Below are positions 1 through 7,359 of a DNA stretch of 64,000 nucleotides, piece after piece. The position numbers were made by a program, and so were the translations under genes. Below the pieces are notes generated by a model. That model searched no databases. It saw only the letters and a program-made list of their open reading frames with translations, and was not told the DNA's origin. The stretch lies in NCBI RefSeq assembly GCF_001899645.1, contig NZ_MKVV01000028.1, forward strand, positions 44,353 to 108,352, written 5' to 3'. The first letter of the stretch is position 1, and every line of letters begins with the position of its first letter. This DNA is from Pseudonocardia sp. 73-21 (GTDB lineage Bacteria; Actinomycetota; Actinomycetes; Mycobacteriales; Pseudonocardiaceae).

Positions 1-935
1 GAGCCGGTGCTCTCACCGGGGGCGGGGTCCACGCGCCGGTAGGGCCCGGACACGTCGGTGGGTGACATCCGCCGTCGCGCGCCGACCCCCGACGAGGGGG
101 CGGCGACCGGGTACGGCCCGGAGATCTCCGGTGCGCCACGGGGCCCGGGGATCGCGGCCGTCGGCGCCACCGGAGGGTCGAGCGGCGGCTCGGACGGTGG
201 CCGGGCCGCGGTGACCCGGCGGGGCGCGCTGCGGTGGCGCATCGCCGCCACCAGCGCGGACGCGGCGAGCAGCGCGGCGATGAACACGAGGATCGGCACG
301 GCGAGGTCGGTCCAGCCGGTGGCCCCCGACAGCAGCCCGGGCGAGGGCGGCGCCGGCAGCGCGTCGTAGTCGACGAGGCCGGTGCTCTCCAGGTAGCCGA
401 TGTGCCGGGTGACGAACTCGGCGGCGGTGGTGGCGAAGTCGCGGACGAGGGAGTTGCGGGTGCCGACCCGGACCGCGGCGATCTGGGTCAGCACGTTGCC
501 GTGGGCCTCACGCACCCGCTGCACGAACATCCGGTCGTAGTCCGACCCGGTCTGCGCGGAGATCTCCTTCATCCAGGCGAGCTGCTGGGCGCTGGGACTG
601 GTGGGCAGCAGGACGCCGAGCTTGTCGGCCACCGTGCGGACGTCGGCGTCGAGCGTGGCGTGCTCCCCCGCGACGTGCTGGCCGACCTCACGCACCTGGG
701 GCGAGCTGGCCTGCTGCTCGGCCTGCTGGCCGGTGGGCTGCTCCCAGAGACCGGCCATGCGGACCTTGGCGAGCAGGTCCCGGTCGGCGGGCCCGACCGG
801 GCCCCACTGGGTCTGGGTCCAGCCCCCGGTGCCGGGGGTGTCCGACGACCAGGACTGGAACACCGACACACTGACGGCGAGGAGCACCGCGACCAGCACG
901 GAGACGCGCAGGAACCGGGGGATCCGGCGGAGCAT
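1..935 (-). CDS. DUF4142-type membrane protein, C-terminus beyond window edge
   Basis: 311 codons are readable without a stop up to position 3; the 3' end lies outside the window. The protein starts MLRRIPRFLRVSVLVAVLL, a signal peptide or membrane anchor (about residues 8-24). A helical domain of about 140 residues follows (LLAKVRMAGLWEQPTGQQA, then repeated D/H-rich helices such as VAGEHATLDADV), which fits the ferritin-like DUF4142 fold. A second membrane segment sits near residues 205-225 (LAVPILVFIAALLAASALV), then a Pro-rich, probably cytoplasmic tail. Family members are extracytoplasmic with no firmly assigned function. It is the downstream neighbour of the ferric-reductase-like gene (37 bp), so co-transcription is likely. 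The DUF4142 assignment is from pattern memory. Confidence 0.7.
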   Translation of the reverse strand, partial: MLRRIPRFLRVSVLVAVLLAVSVSVFQSWSSDTPGTGGWTQTQWGPVGPADRDLLAKVRMAGLWEQPTGQQAEQQASSPQVREVGQHVAGEHATLDADVRTVADKLGVLLPTSPSAQQLAWMKEISAQTGSDYDRMFVQRVREAHGNVLTQIAAVRVGTRNSLVRDFATTAAEFVTRHIGYLESTGLVDYDALPAPPSPGLLSGATGWTDLAVPILVFIAALLAASALVAAMRHRSAPRRVTAARPPSEPPLDPPVAPTAAIPGPRGAPEISGPYPVAAPSSGVGARRRMSPTDVSGPYRRVDPAPGESTG

Positions 936-972
936 GGGGAGCCTTTCGGGGTCTTTCGGGAACCGGTACGGG

Positions 973-2325
973 TCAGACGAAGTCGAACAGCTCGGTGCGG
1001 ATGCGCGCCGGGGCGACGTCGAGGACGTCGAGCACCTCCAGCGCGTCGTCCACGAGTCCGGGGGGCCCGCAGAGGAACCAGTCGACGTGATCGGGGCGGG
1101 GCACGGTGGCGAGCACCATGGCGAGCAGGCTGACGCCGAGATCGCCGGTGTGGCCGTCCCAGCCCTCGCGGGGCCGGCGCAGCACCTCGGTGACCTCGAG
1201 GTCGAGGGTGTGGCGGAGAAAGCCCAGCTCCTCGCGGAACAGCATGTCCTCCAGCGAGCCCGCGACGACGACGAGCCGGTACGGGCGGGGGTCGGCGCGG
1301 TCGGCCGCGGTGCGCAGCATGCTCATCATCGGCGTGATGCCCACCCCGCCCGCGACGAGCACGAAACCCTCGCAGGCCCCGATGTCGCTGGTGAACGCGC
1401 CGTGCGGGCCGTCGACCCAGACGGGGCTGCCGGGTGGCAGGGTGCGCAGCCGGTGGGTGAAGTCACCGGCGTGGCGGATCGTGAACTCGGTGCGGCCCAG
1501 GTGGGCGCTGGAGGCGATCGTGAACGGGTGCTCCTCGGCGGCGGGCGACCGGGCGAGCCGCAGCCAGGCGAACTGGCCCGGGGCGAACGCCCAGTTCGCG
1601 GTCTCCGGGCGGCGGCCGCCCCCGTGTCGGGCATTGGGGTGCCGGGCCCGTGGTCCCAGCACCAGGGTGCTCACCGTCGGGCTCTCGGCGCGCACCTCGT
1701 GCACCACGAACTCCGTCGACGGGTCGAGCAGCCCGCGCCACACCCACCGGTAGGCCGCCACGGCCACGAGCACCAGCATCAGCGCGGTCAGCGCCACGGC
1801 CATCGACGCCTCCTGGACGGCGTGGTCGAGCAGCACCACGTGCAGCGCGGAGAACACCACGACGGCCACGCCCAGCGCGATGTGCGTCCAGCGCCAGATC
1901 TCGTAGGGCAGCTTCAGGTGCCGGCGCAGCAGTGCGGCCCCCACCAGCGCCCCGAGCGCGACGGTGGCGCCCACGGCGGCCTGCGCCCGGCCCGGCGCGT
2001 TGGGCACGTCGAGCAGCGAGACGGCCGTCGGGTCGGCCGCGACGACGCAGGCAAGGTGCAGCAGCACCAGCGCCGCCGCGCCGAGGCCGAGGAACCGGTG
2101 GACCTCGATCACGCCCTCGATCCCGAAGGCGCGGTTGACCGAACGGAGCCTGCTGGGCAGCACCGCCGCGCAGACCATGGCCGACAACGCGAACAGCCCG
2201 GTGACCACCGACAGCCGGGACCACAACGGCTCCGCGGGCGCGGTCGCCAACCACAGCAGCGGCGGTCCGACCATGATGGTCGTGAGACCCGCGAGCCACG
2301 CGGTGCGGAAATGCCTGTCGGTCAT
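973..2325 (-). CDS. Ferric-reductase-like flavocytochrome oxidoreductase
   Basis: A 450-residue membrane flavoprotein. The first about 200 residues form six hydrophobic helices with paired histidines (EVHRFLGLG...LLHLAC and WRWTHIALG...SALHVVLL), as in the haem-binding ferric reductase domain. The C-terminal half is a ferredoxin-reductase module with FAD motif HPFTIASS, NAD(P)-binding GGVGITPMMSML and the nicotinamide-side CGPPGL. The likely role is transmembrane electron transfer from NAD(P)H to an outside acceptor; the substrate cannot be read from sequence. The start is supported by a -10-like TACGGT 8 nt upstream, so the mRNA is probably leaderless. It sits just upstream of the DUF4142 gene in the same direction. 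Confidence 0.85.
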   Translation of the reverse strand: MTDRHFRTAWLAGLTTIMVGPPLLWLATAPAEPLWSRLSVVTGLFALSAMVCAAVLPSRLRSVNRAFGIEGVIEVHRFLGLGAAALVLLHLACVVAADPTAVSLLDVPNAPGRAQAAVGATVALGALVGAALLRRHLKLPYEIWRWTHIALGVAVVVFSALHVVLLDHAVQEASMAVALTALMLVLVAVAAYRWVWRGLLDPSTEFVVHEVRAESPTVSTLVLGPRARHPNARHGGGRRPETANWAFAPGQFAWLRLARSPAAEEHPFTIASSAHLGRTEFTIRHAGDFTHRLRTLPPGSPVWVDGPHGAFTSDIGACEGFVLVAGGVGITPMMSMLRTAADRADPRPYRLVVVAGSLEDMLFREELGFLRHTLDLEVTEVLRRPREGWDGHTGDLGVSLLAMVLATVPRPDHVDWFLCGPPGLVDDALEVLDVLDVAPARIRTELFDFV

Positions 2326-2333
2326 GGCGGCAG

Positions 2334-2339
2334 ACCGTA
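2334..2339 (-). promoter_or_regulatory. -10 box, leaderless promoter of the flavocytochrome gene
   Basis: TACGGT on the minus strand ends 8 nt before the ATG at 2325, fitting the TANNNT-N6-8-start pattern seen throughout this window. There is no Shine-Dalgarno sequence. Confidence 0.5.
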
Positions 2340-2866
2340 GGCAGCGCTCCCCGGCCGGGGTTGCGAAGCTGAGAGCGTCGTAAGCCGGATGTCCGCTCCG
2401 CCGCGACGAGCGGCGACGGACTGGGCCGGACGCCGCAGAAGTTGGGCCGATCGCCCGGTGACGCCTTTCAGGAAGTCACGGAACGGCAACGGTCGACGGG
2501 GCCATCGGCCCGTTCGACGATCCGGGCCCCGGCCGTCGCGGGGCCCGACCGGTCACCGCCGACCGGCTGCCGTCACCGCGCCGGGCCGGAGGGTGAACGG
2601 CTGAGGCGACCGGCTCGCCGGGACGCGCCCCCTGCGCTCGCCCCCGCCGAGCGCTCACTGATTCCGGTCGCCACCGGGACAGGTGAGCGGTGATCACCGG
2701 CTCGTCGGTCGCCGGACGATGTCCGGCGGACTCGCTGAGGGCACCGCCCAGCAGCCGGAGCAGGACCTGCCGCCGTCCGTAGCAGTGGTGCGCCGCCCAC
2801 CGTGTCCGGGACGCCGCGGACCGCCGCGGATCCTCAGCGGCGCAACCGCACCACGGCCCGCGAACC
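2340..2866. other. Divergent intergenic region without a recognisable gene
   Basis: About 530 bp separate the flavocytochrome (leftward) and lipoprotein (rightward) starts. Open frames here read as Arg/Pro/Gly-rich low-complexity protein and have no plausible start signal. Two perfect inverted repeats stand out: CGGTGATCACCG at 2688-2699 and CGCCGGAC-gat-GTCCGGCG at 2710-2728. Either could be an operator for the divergent pair. Nothing else was recognised. Confidence 0.4.
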
Positions 2867-2872
2867 TACTGT
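2867..2872 (+). promoter_or_regulatory. -10 box, leaderless promoter of lipoprotein gene
   Basis: TACTGT ends 8 nt before ATG 2881. No ribosome-binding site precedes the ATG, so initiation on a leaderless transcript is the simplest reading. Confidence 0.5.
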
Positions 2873-2880
2873 CCGGGTCC

Positions 2881-3438
2881 ATGAGGCCACACGCCCCCAC
2901 CGCGCCGCCCCGGGCGGTCGTCCCCACGATCCGCGCGGCCGGCGCCGCGTGCCTCGTCCTGCTGGCCGCCGGGTGCGGCTCGGGCTACGTCCCGGCGAGC
3001 GAAGCCGTGCCGGTGGGATCCCGGCCGGCGGCCACGGTCCAGGCCCCCGCGGCCGACGCGGGCGGGCTGGCGACGGCCTCGACGACCGTGGGCACCGTCG
3101 TCACCAGCGAGGGCTACACGCTCTACCGCTTCTCCCAGGACACCGCGACGCCGTCGACGTCGGCCTGCGTCGGCGCGTGCGCGACCGCGTGGCCGCCCGT
3201 GCTGGGCGACGGCGTCCCGGCCGTGGACGGGCTGCCGGCCGACCTCGTCGGCACGGTCGGACGACCGGACGGCGCCCAGCAGCTGACGCTGAACGGCTGG
3301 CCGCTCTACCGCTTCGCCGAGGACACCGCGCCGGGCGACGTCAACGGACAGGGCGTCGGCGGCACCTGGCAGGCGATCGGTCCGGACGGCACACCGGCGG
3401 GCGCGGCGGCCCCGGCCGACACCGGCAGCGGCTACTGA
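2881..3438 (+). CDS. Secreted lipoprotein with repeat domain (COG4315/PF03640-like)
   Basis: A 185-residue lipoprotein. The N-terminus has a twin-Arg-like basic stretch, hydrophobic core and lipobox LLAAGC (Cys about residue 30), so it should be lipidated and anchored outside the membrane. Two related motifs follow, GYTLYRFSQDT and GWPLYRFAEDT, typical of the secreted lipoprotein repeat family; a CVGACATAWPP loop has a probable disulphide pair. Molecular function is unknown. An upstream in-frame start at 2683 exists, but ATG 2881 is preferred because it gives a canonical lipoprotein signal and has a -10 box at leaderless spacing. Its stop overlaps the convergent ligD-type gene by 7 bp. Confidence 0.8.
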   Translation: MRPHAPTAPPRAVVPTIRAAGAACLVLLAAGCGSGYVPASEAVPVGSRPAATVQAPAADAGGLATASTTVGTVVTSEGYTLYRFSQDTATPSTSACVGACATAWPPVLGDGVPAVDGLPADLVGTVGRPDGAQQLTLNGWPLYRFAEDTAPGDVNGQGVGGTWQAIGPDGTPAGAAAPADTGSGY

Positions 3439-4460
3439 TCCGCGTCGGGCTTGCGCGCCCTGCTGGGCTGCACCCGTGAGGGCTCGCCCGGCATCTTCGG
3501 GTACTCCGGCGGGTACGGCATCTCCCCGCGCGGGTCGGCGGCGTACCACTCCAGCGCGGTCTCGATGCCGCCCGCGTGGGCGTCCATGTCGGCGTGCGGG
3601 TCGCCGCGCTCGGCGTAGATGCCGGGCACGGTGCGCACGTCGAAGTCCTCGGGCGTGACGTCGGGCAGGTCGTCCCAGGTCAGCGGCATGGAGACGGTCG
3701 CCCGTGGCCGGCCGCGCACCGACCACGCCGACGCGATGGTGCGGTCGCGGGCGGCCTGGTTGTAGTCGAGGAAGATCCGCTCGCCGCGCTCCTCCTTCCA
3801 CCAGTCGACGGTGGCGCGCTCGGGCACCCGCTCGGCGACCTTGCGCCCGATGGCGATCACGGCGTGCCGGACGTCGATGAAGTCCCACTCGGGGCGGATG
3901 CGGCAGAAGACGTGGATGCCCCGCCCGCCGGAGGTCTTGGGCCAGCCCACCAGCCCGGCCTCGTCGAGCACCTCGTGCAGCACGGCGGCCACGGCGGCGG
4001 CGTCGGCGAAGTCGGTGCCCGGCTGCGGGTCGAGGTCGACGCGCAGCTCGTCGGGGCGGTCGGGGTCGGCGCGGCGCACCGGCCAGGGGTGGAAGTCGAA
4101 CGTGCCCATGTTGGCCGCCCACAGCAGCACGGCGGGCTCGGTGGGGCAGAACGCGTCGGCCGTGCGTCCGCTCGGGAACGTCACCCGGACCGTCTCGGCG
4201 TAGGCGGGCGCACCCTTGGGCAGCCGCTTGGAGTAGAACGGCTCGCCCTCGACGCCGTCGGGGTAGCGCTTGAGGTTGGTGGGCCGCTCGCGCAGCACAC
4301 CCAGCAGGGGGTCCACCACCGCGATGTAGTACTCCACCACCTCCCGCTTGGTGATGCCCGGCTCCGGGAAGTAGATCTTGTCGGGGCTGGTCAGGCGCAC
4401 CTCACGGTCGCCGTCGGGTCCCGGCACGGTGAGCAGCACCGCCGCCGCCTTGGTCGCCAC
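3432..4460 (-). CDS. Stand-alone LigD-type polymerase (primase-polymerase) domain protein
   Basis: A 342-residue protein matching the polymerase domain of bacterial NHEJ ligase D (archaeo-eukaryotic primase fold), without the ligase or phosphoesterase domains. Visible signatures are LTSPDKIYFPEPGITKRE at the N-terminus, the catalytic DLD at residues 142-144, TSGGRGIHV at 176-184, and the downstream ERIFLDYNQAARDRT segment. Homologous domains add ribo- or deoxyribonucleotides during gap filling and end joining. No ku or ligase gene lies in the window. The GTG start is backed by a -10 box 8 nt upstream. The gene is divergent from the small membrane protein gene and overlaps the lipoprotein stop. 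Confidence 0.85.
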   Translation of the reverse strand: MATKAAAVLLTVPGPDGDREVRLTSPDKIYFPEPGITKREVVEYYIAVVDPLLGVLRERPTNLKRYPDGVEGEPFYSKRLPKGAPAYAETVRVTFPSGRTADAFCPTEPAVLLWAANMGTFDFHPWPVRRADPDRPDELRVDLDPQPGTDFADAAAVAAVLHEVLDEAGLVGWPKTSGGRGIHVFCRIRPEWDFIDVRHAVIAIGRKVAERVPERATVDWWKEERGERIFLDYNQAARDRTIASAWSVRGRPRATVSMPLTWDDLPDVTPEDFDVRTVPGIYAERGDPHADMDAHAGGIETALEWYAADPRGEMPYPPEYPKMPGEPSRVQPSRARKPDADQ

Positions 4461-4468
4461 GGGGGCGC

Positions 4469-4485
4469 ACGCTACCGGCTACGCT
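4469..4485. promoter_or_regulatory. Back-to-back leaderless promoters of ligD-type gene and small membrane protein gene
   Basis: On the minus strand TAGCGT (4474-4469) ends 8 nt before GTG 4460. On the plus strand TACGCT (4480-4485) ends 7 nt before GTG 4493. The two -10 boxes are only 5 bp apart, so the two polymerases should compete for the site. Confidence 0.55.
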
Positions 4486-4492
4486 TGATGTT

Positions 4493-4780
4493 GTGCCCGA
4501 ACCTGAGCGGTCTCGTCAGTTCGACGACGAGCTCGTGGGCCTCGATCCCGACGACCCCGAGGCCCGGGCCTTCGCCGCCCACCTCGACCGCATGCAGCGC
4601 GAGCGGCCCTCGTTCACCGTCGAGGGCTACCTGGCCGGGGTCAGCGAGTTCGCCGACTCCGCCAACCGCGCCGAGGGCGAGCGGCGCTGGGGTGCGGTGC
4701 TCGTGGTGCTCCTGCTGCTGGCCGTCTCGGCGTACCTCGTGTGGGACGTCCTGCACTTCGTGGTGGCGACATGGCTGTAA
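4493..4780 (+). CDS. Small single-pass membrane protein, unrecognised
   Basis: A 95-residue protein. The first 65 residues are soluble and acidic (PEPERSRQFDDELVGLDPDD, then a stretch reading RPSFTVEGYLAGVSEFADSA). Residues about 70-90 form one hydrophobic helix (WGAVLVVLLLLAVSAYLVW) near the C-terminus, so it is probably tail-anchored with a cytoplasmic N-terminus. No family is recognised. The GTG start is favoured by the -10 TACGCT 7 nt upstream. It is 59 bp upstream of msrB in the same direction, but msrB has its own promoter signal. Confidence 0.6.
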   Translation: MPEPERSRQFDDELVGLDPDDPEARAFAAHLDRMQRERPSFTVEGYLAGVSEFADSANRAEGERRWGAVLVVLLLLAVSAYLVWDVLHFVVATWL

Positions 4781-4826
4781 GGGGTCTGATAGGTCGCATC
4801 ACGAGCGCGCTGTCGGGGCGCCCACA

Positions 4827-4832
4827 TAGTGT
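4827..4832 (+). promoter_or_regulatory. -10 box, leaderless promoter of msrB
   Basis: TAGTGT ends 7 nt before ATG 4840. This selects 4840 over an in-frame ATG at 4741 that lies inside the preceding gene. Confidence 0.55.
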
Positions 4833-4839
4833 GGAGCGC

Positions 4840-5262
4840 ATGGACAAGTCCACCGAACCGGCCGCCACGGTCGTCAAGACCGACGCCGAGTGGCGCGAGC
4901 AGCTCACCCCCGCCGAGTACCAGGTGCTGCGCAAGGCCGGCACCGAGCGCCCCTTCGTCGGCGAGTACACCGACACGAAGACCACCGGCGTCTACGAGTG
5001 CCGCGCGTGCGGCGCCGAGCTCTTCCGCAGCGACACCAAGTTCGAGTCGCACTGCGGCTGGCCGTCGTTCTTCACCCCGCTCGCGGGCGAGGCCGTCATC
5101 GAGCGCACCGACTACTCGATGGGCATGAAGCGCGTCGAGGTCGTGTGCGCCACCTGCCACAGCCACCTCGGTCACGTGTTCGAGGGCGAGGGCTACGGCA
5201 CCCCGACGGACCTCCGGTACTGCATCAACTCCATCTCGCTGAAGCTCGTGCCGGACGCCTGA
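4840..5262 (+). CDS. msrB: Peptide-methionine (R)-S-oxide reductase MsrB
   Basis: A 140-residue cytoplasmic enzyme that reduces methionine-R-sulfoxide in proteins using thioredoxin. The zinc site is complete (C54-x-x-C57 and C103-x-x-C106), GWPSFF is present, and the catalytic Cys is C128 in RYCINS, with HCGWPS as the substrate-binding edge. Length is normal for the family. A start at 4741 would add 33 residues absent from typical MsrB and overlap the upstream gene, so ATG 4840 was chosen. Confidence 0.93.
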   Translation: MDKSTEPAATVVKTDAEWREQLTPAEYQVLRKAGTERPFVGEYTDTKTTGVYECRACGAELFRSDTKFESHCGWPSFFTPLAGEAVIERTDYSMGMKRVEVVCATCHSHLGHVFEGEGYGTPTDLRYCINSISLKLVPDA

Positions 5263-5347
5263 CGCCGCCGGTCGGAGGTACCGCTGAACCCGAACGGCCG
5301 GTAGGACTGGTGACGCCCCGTCGTCACCGTCGCCCCGGAGGTACCCC

Positions 5348-6511
5348 GTGCGCGTGGTCGTCGTGCTCGTCTCGGCGCTGGCCGTGGCGCTGCTGGGAGC
5401 CCCGACCGCCTCGGCCGCGCCACCCGCGGCGCACCCCGGGTACACGATCGTGGCGCCCCAGCTCACGCCGCTCGTCGCGGGCGGCAAGCCGACCCGGGTC
5501 CTGACGGGCGTGCTCGACGCCGCCGGCTACGCCGTGGAGGTCCCGGCGCACTGGAACGGGCAGCTCGTCATGTGGGCGCACGGTTTCCGGGGCAACGGCG
5601 CCGAGCTCACCGTCGACGCCCCGTCCTACGGGCTGCGGCAGCGGTTCGTCGACCAGGGCTACGCGTGGGCGGCCTCCTCCTACGACCGCAACGGCTACGA
5701 CGTGGCGTCCGGGGTGCGGTCCACCCACGAGCTGGCCACCGCCCAGGCCCTCGCCGCCGTCCGCGCGTACCCGCCGGGTCCCGACTACGGCACCGTCGCG
5801 CTGCCGGCGATCTACGCCGGGCTCGGGCTCGCCCCGAACAACCCGGCCGTCACCACGCCGAAGGCGCAGCAGCTGCGGGCCGAGACGGTGCTGGACTCCG
5901 GCGGGGTGCGCCCCGGCGCCGACGCGTCCTTCTCCTACTGGAAGGACTTCCTGCTCTCCCTGGCCGTGCCCGGCAACGCCCCGACGCCGGTCACGGGCGT
6001 GGCGCTCAACCCGGGCGTCGTGGCCACCAACGTCGGCCACGACTACGCCCCTGACGCACCGGTGAACCCGGACGTCACCGTCCAGCGCGTCCGCCCCGCC
6101 GACCCCGCCGCCCGCAACTCCCGGGCGCTCACGCCGGTGGCCCAGGTGGCCGGGAAGCCGCGGGTGCCGGTGCTGACCCTGCACGGCGTCGGCGACCTGT
6201 TCGTGCCGTTCTCGATGGAGCAGATCTACGCGGGCGAGGTGGCCGACGCGGGCCGGTCGGACCTGCTGGTGCAACGCGCGATCCGCACCACCGGACACTG
6301 CGAGTTCTCCGATGCCGAGGCCGGGAAGGCCTGGGACGACCTGGTGGCCTGGACGGACGGCGGGAAGCGCCCGGCGGGGGACGACGTGGACGCCACGTCC
6401 GGCCCGACCTTCGGCTGCCGCTTCTCCGACCCGGCCGCCTACGCCGCGGCCGGCCCGCCGTCGCAGACCGACACCCGCCGGTTGTTCGCGCCCTGCCCGG
6501 CGACTGGCTGA
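5348..6511 (+). CDS. Secreted alpha/beta-hydrolase-like protein lacking the nucleophile elbow
   Basis: 387 residues with a clear Sec signal peptide (VVVVLVSALAVALLGA, cleavage near ASAAP). The fold is recognisable from the oxyanion strand QLVMWAHGFRGNG, the acid loop LTLHGVGDLFVPF and the histidine loop TTGHCEFSD. No G-x-S-x-G motif occurs anywhere. Where the nucleophile segment should follow the helix TAQALAAV, the sequence goes straight to RAYPPGPDYGT, as if about 60 residues were lost in frame. It is therefore probably catalytically dead or works by another mechanism. The GTG start has an excellent GGAGGT 5 nt upstream. Family assignment is moderately sure; the deletion is inferred. Confidence 0.7.
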   Translation: MRVVVVLVSALAVALLGAPTASAAPPAAHPGYTIVAPQLTPLVAGGKPTRVLTGVLDAAGYAVEVPAHWNGQLVMWAHGFRGNGAELTVDAPSYGLRQRFVDQGYAWAASSYDRNGYDVASGVRSTHELATAQALAAVRAYPPGPDYGTVALPAIYAGLGLAPNNPAVTTPKAQQLRAETVLDSGGVRPGADASFSYWKDFLLSLAVPGNAPTPVTGVALNPGVVATNVGHDYAPDAPVNPDVTVQRVRPADPAARNSRALTPVAQVAGKPRVPVLTLHGVGDLFVPFSMEQIYAGEVADAGRSDLLVQRAIRTTGHCEFSDAEAGKAWDDLVAWTDGGKRPAGDDVDATSGPTFGCRFSDPAAYAAAGPPSQTDTRRLFAPCPATG

Positions 6512-6582
6512 CCACCTCGACGTCGCACGGCAGGCCGGGGGCGCAAGCCAGCCGGGCGTCGGCGACGATCTGCCGCTAGCTC

Positions 6583-7278
6583 CTACGGCAACGTCGCGAC
6601 CAGATCTCCCGCCTGCACGCGCGGGCCCGTGTAGAACGGGATCTCCTCGCGCACGTGCCGGCGGGCCTCGGTGGCGCGCAGGTCGCGCATGAGGTCGACG
6701 ATGCGGTCGAGCTGGTCGCACTCGAAGGCGAGGATCCACTCGTAGTCACCCAGCGCGAACGCGGGCACGGTGTTGGCGCGCACCTCGGCGTAGCTGCGGG
6801 CGGCCTTGCCGTGGTCGGCGAGCATCGTGCGGCGCTCGTCGTCGGGCAGCAGGTACCAGTCGATCGACCGGACGAACGGGTAGACGCAGACGTAGCCCTT
6901 GGGCTCCTCGCCCGCCACGAACGCCGGCACATGGCTCTTGTTGAACTCCGCAGGCCGGTGCAGCGCCACCTGGCTCCACACGGGCACGCTGGCCCGTCCG
7001 AGCGCGGTGGTGCGCCGCAGGGCGGCGTACGCGCCCTGGAGGGCCTCGACGGTGGCCGCGTGCCACCAGACCATGTAGTCGGCGTCGGCGCGCAGGCCGG
7101 CGAGGTCGTAGACGCCGCGGACGGTCACTCCCTTGGACTCCAGACCGTCGAGGAACTCCCCGATCTCGGAGACGGCGGCGGAGCGGTCGTCCCCGAGCTT
7201 CCCCGGTTCGACGCGGAATACCGACCACATCGTGTAGCGGATGGTGCTGTTGAGCTCGGCGTAGTCGAGGCGGGCCAT
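6583..7278 (-). CDS. hemQ: Coproheme decarboxylase HemQ (chlorite-dismutase fold)
   Basis: 231 residues. HemQ converts Fe-coproporphyrin III to haem b by two oxidative decarboxylations, the last step of the coproporphyrin-dependent pathway. The catalytic tyrosine is Y133 in [15 protein letters not shown], and the proximal haem ligand is H156 in [10 protein letters not shown]. The [14 protein letters not shown]-terminus and length are typical of actinobacterial HemQ. It is last in the leftward run hemE-hemY-hemQ, 81 bp after the hemY stop. Two CGCGAGTCGG repeats lie in that gap, so read-through or an own promoter are both possible. Confidence 0.93.
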   Translation of the reverse strand: MARLDYAELNSTIRYTMWSVFRVEPGKLGDDRSAAVSEIGEFLDGLESKGVTVRGVYDLAGLRADADYMVWWHAATVEALQGAYAALRRTTALGRASVPVWSQVALHRPAEFNKSHVPAFVAGEEPKGYVCVYPFVRSIDWYLLPDDERRTMLADHGKAARSYAEVRANTVPAFALGDYEWILAFECDQLDRIVDLMRDLRATEARRHVREEIPFYTGPRVQAGDLVATLP

Positions 7279-7307
7279 ACCCCCATGGTGCCACCAGCCC
7301 GATCCCC

Positions 7308-7339
7308 CGCGAGTCGGCGGTTCCCCGTGCGCGAGTCGG
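7308..7339. repeat. Two copies of the 22-bp-phased CGCGAGTCGG repeat (hemY-hemQ gap)
   Basis: CGCGAGTCGG begins at 7308 and 7330, exactly 22 bp apart, in plus orientation. It belongs to the same family as the arrays near 8.2, 51.5, 54.1 and 59.5 kb, and faces the inverted copies embedded in hemY. Confidence 0.75.
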
Positions 7340-7359
7340 CAGTCTCGGGAGACGGGCGG

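Noticed and set aside
234..2340. Long open frames on the plus strand across the DUF4142 and flavocytochrome genes
   Set aside because: They are antisense shadows produced by high GC; their translations are His/Gly/Arg-rich low complexity with no motif or ribosome site.
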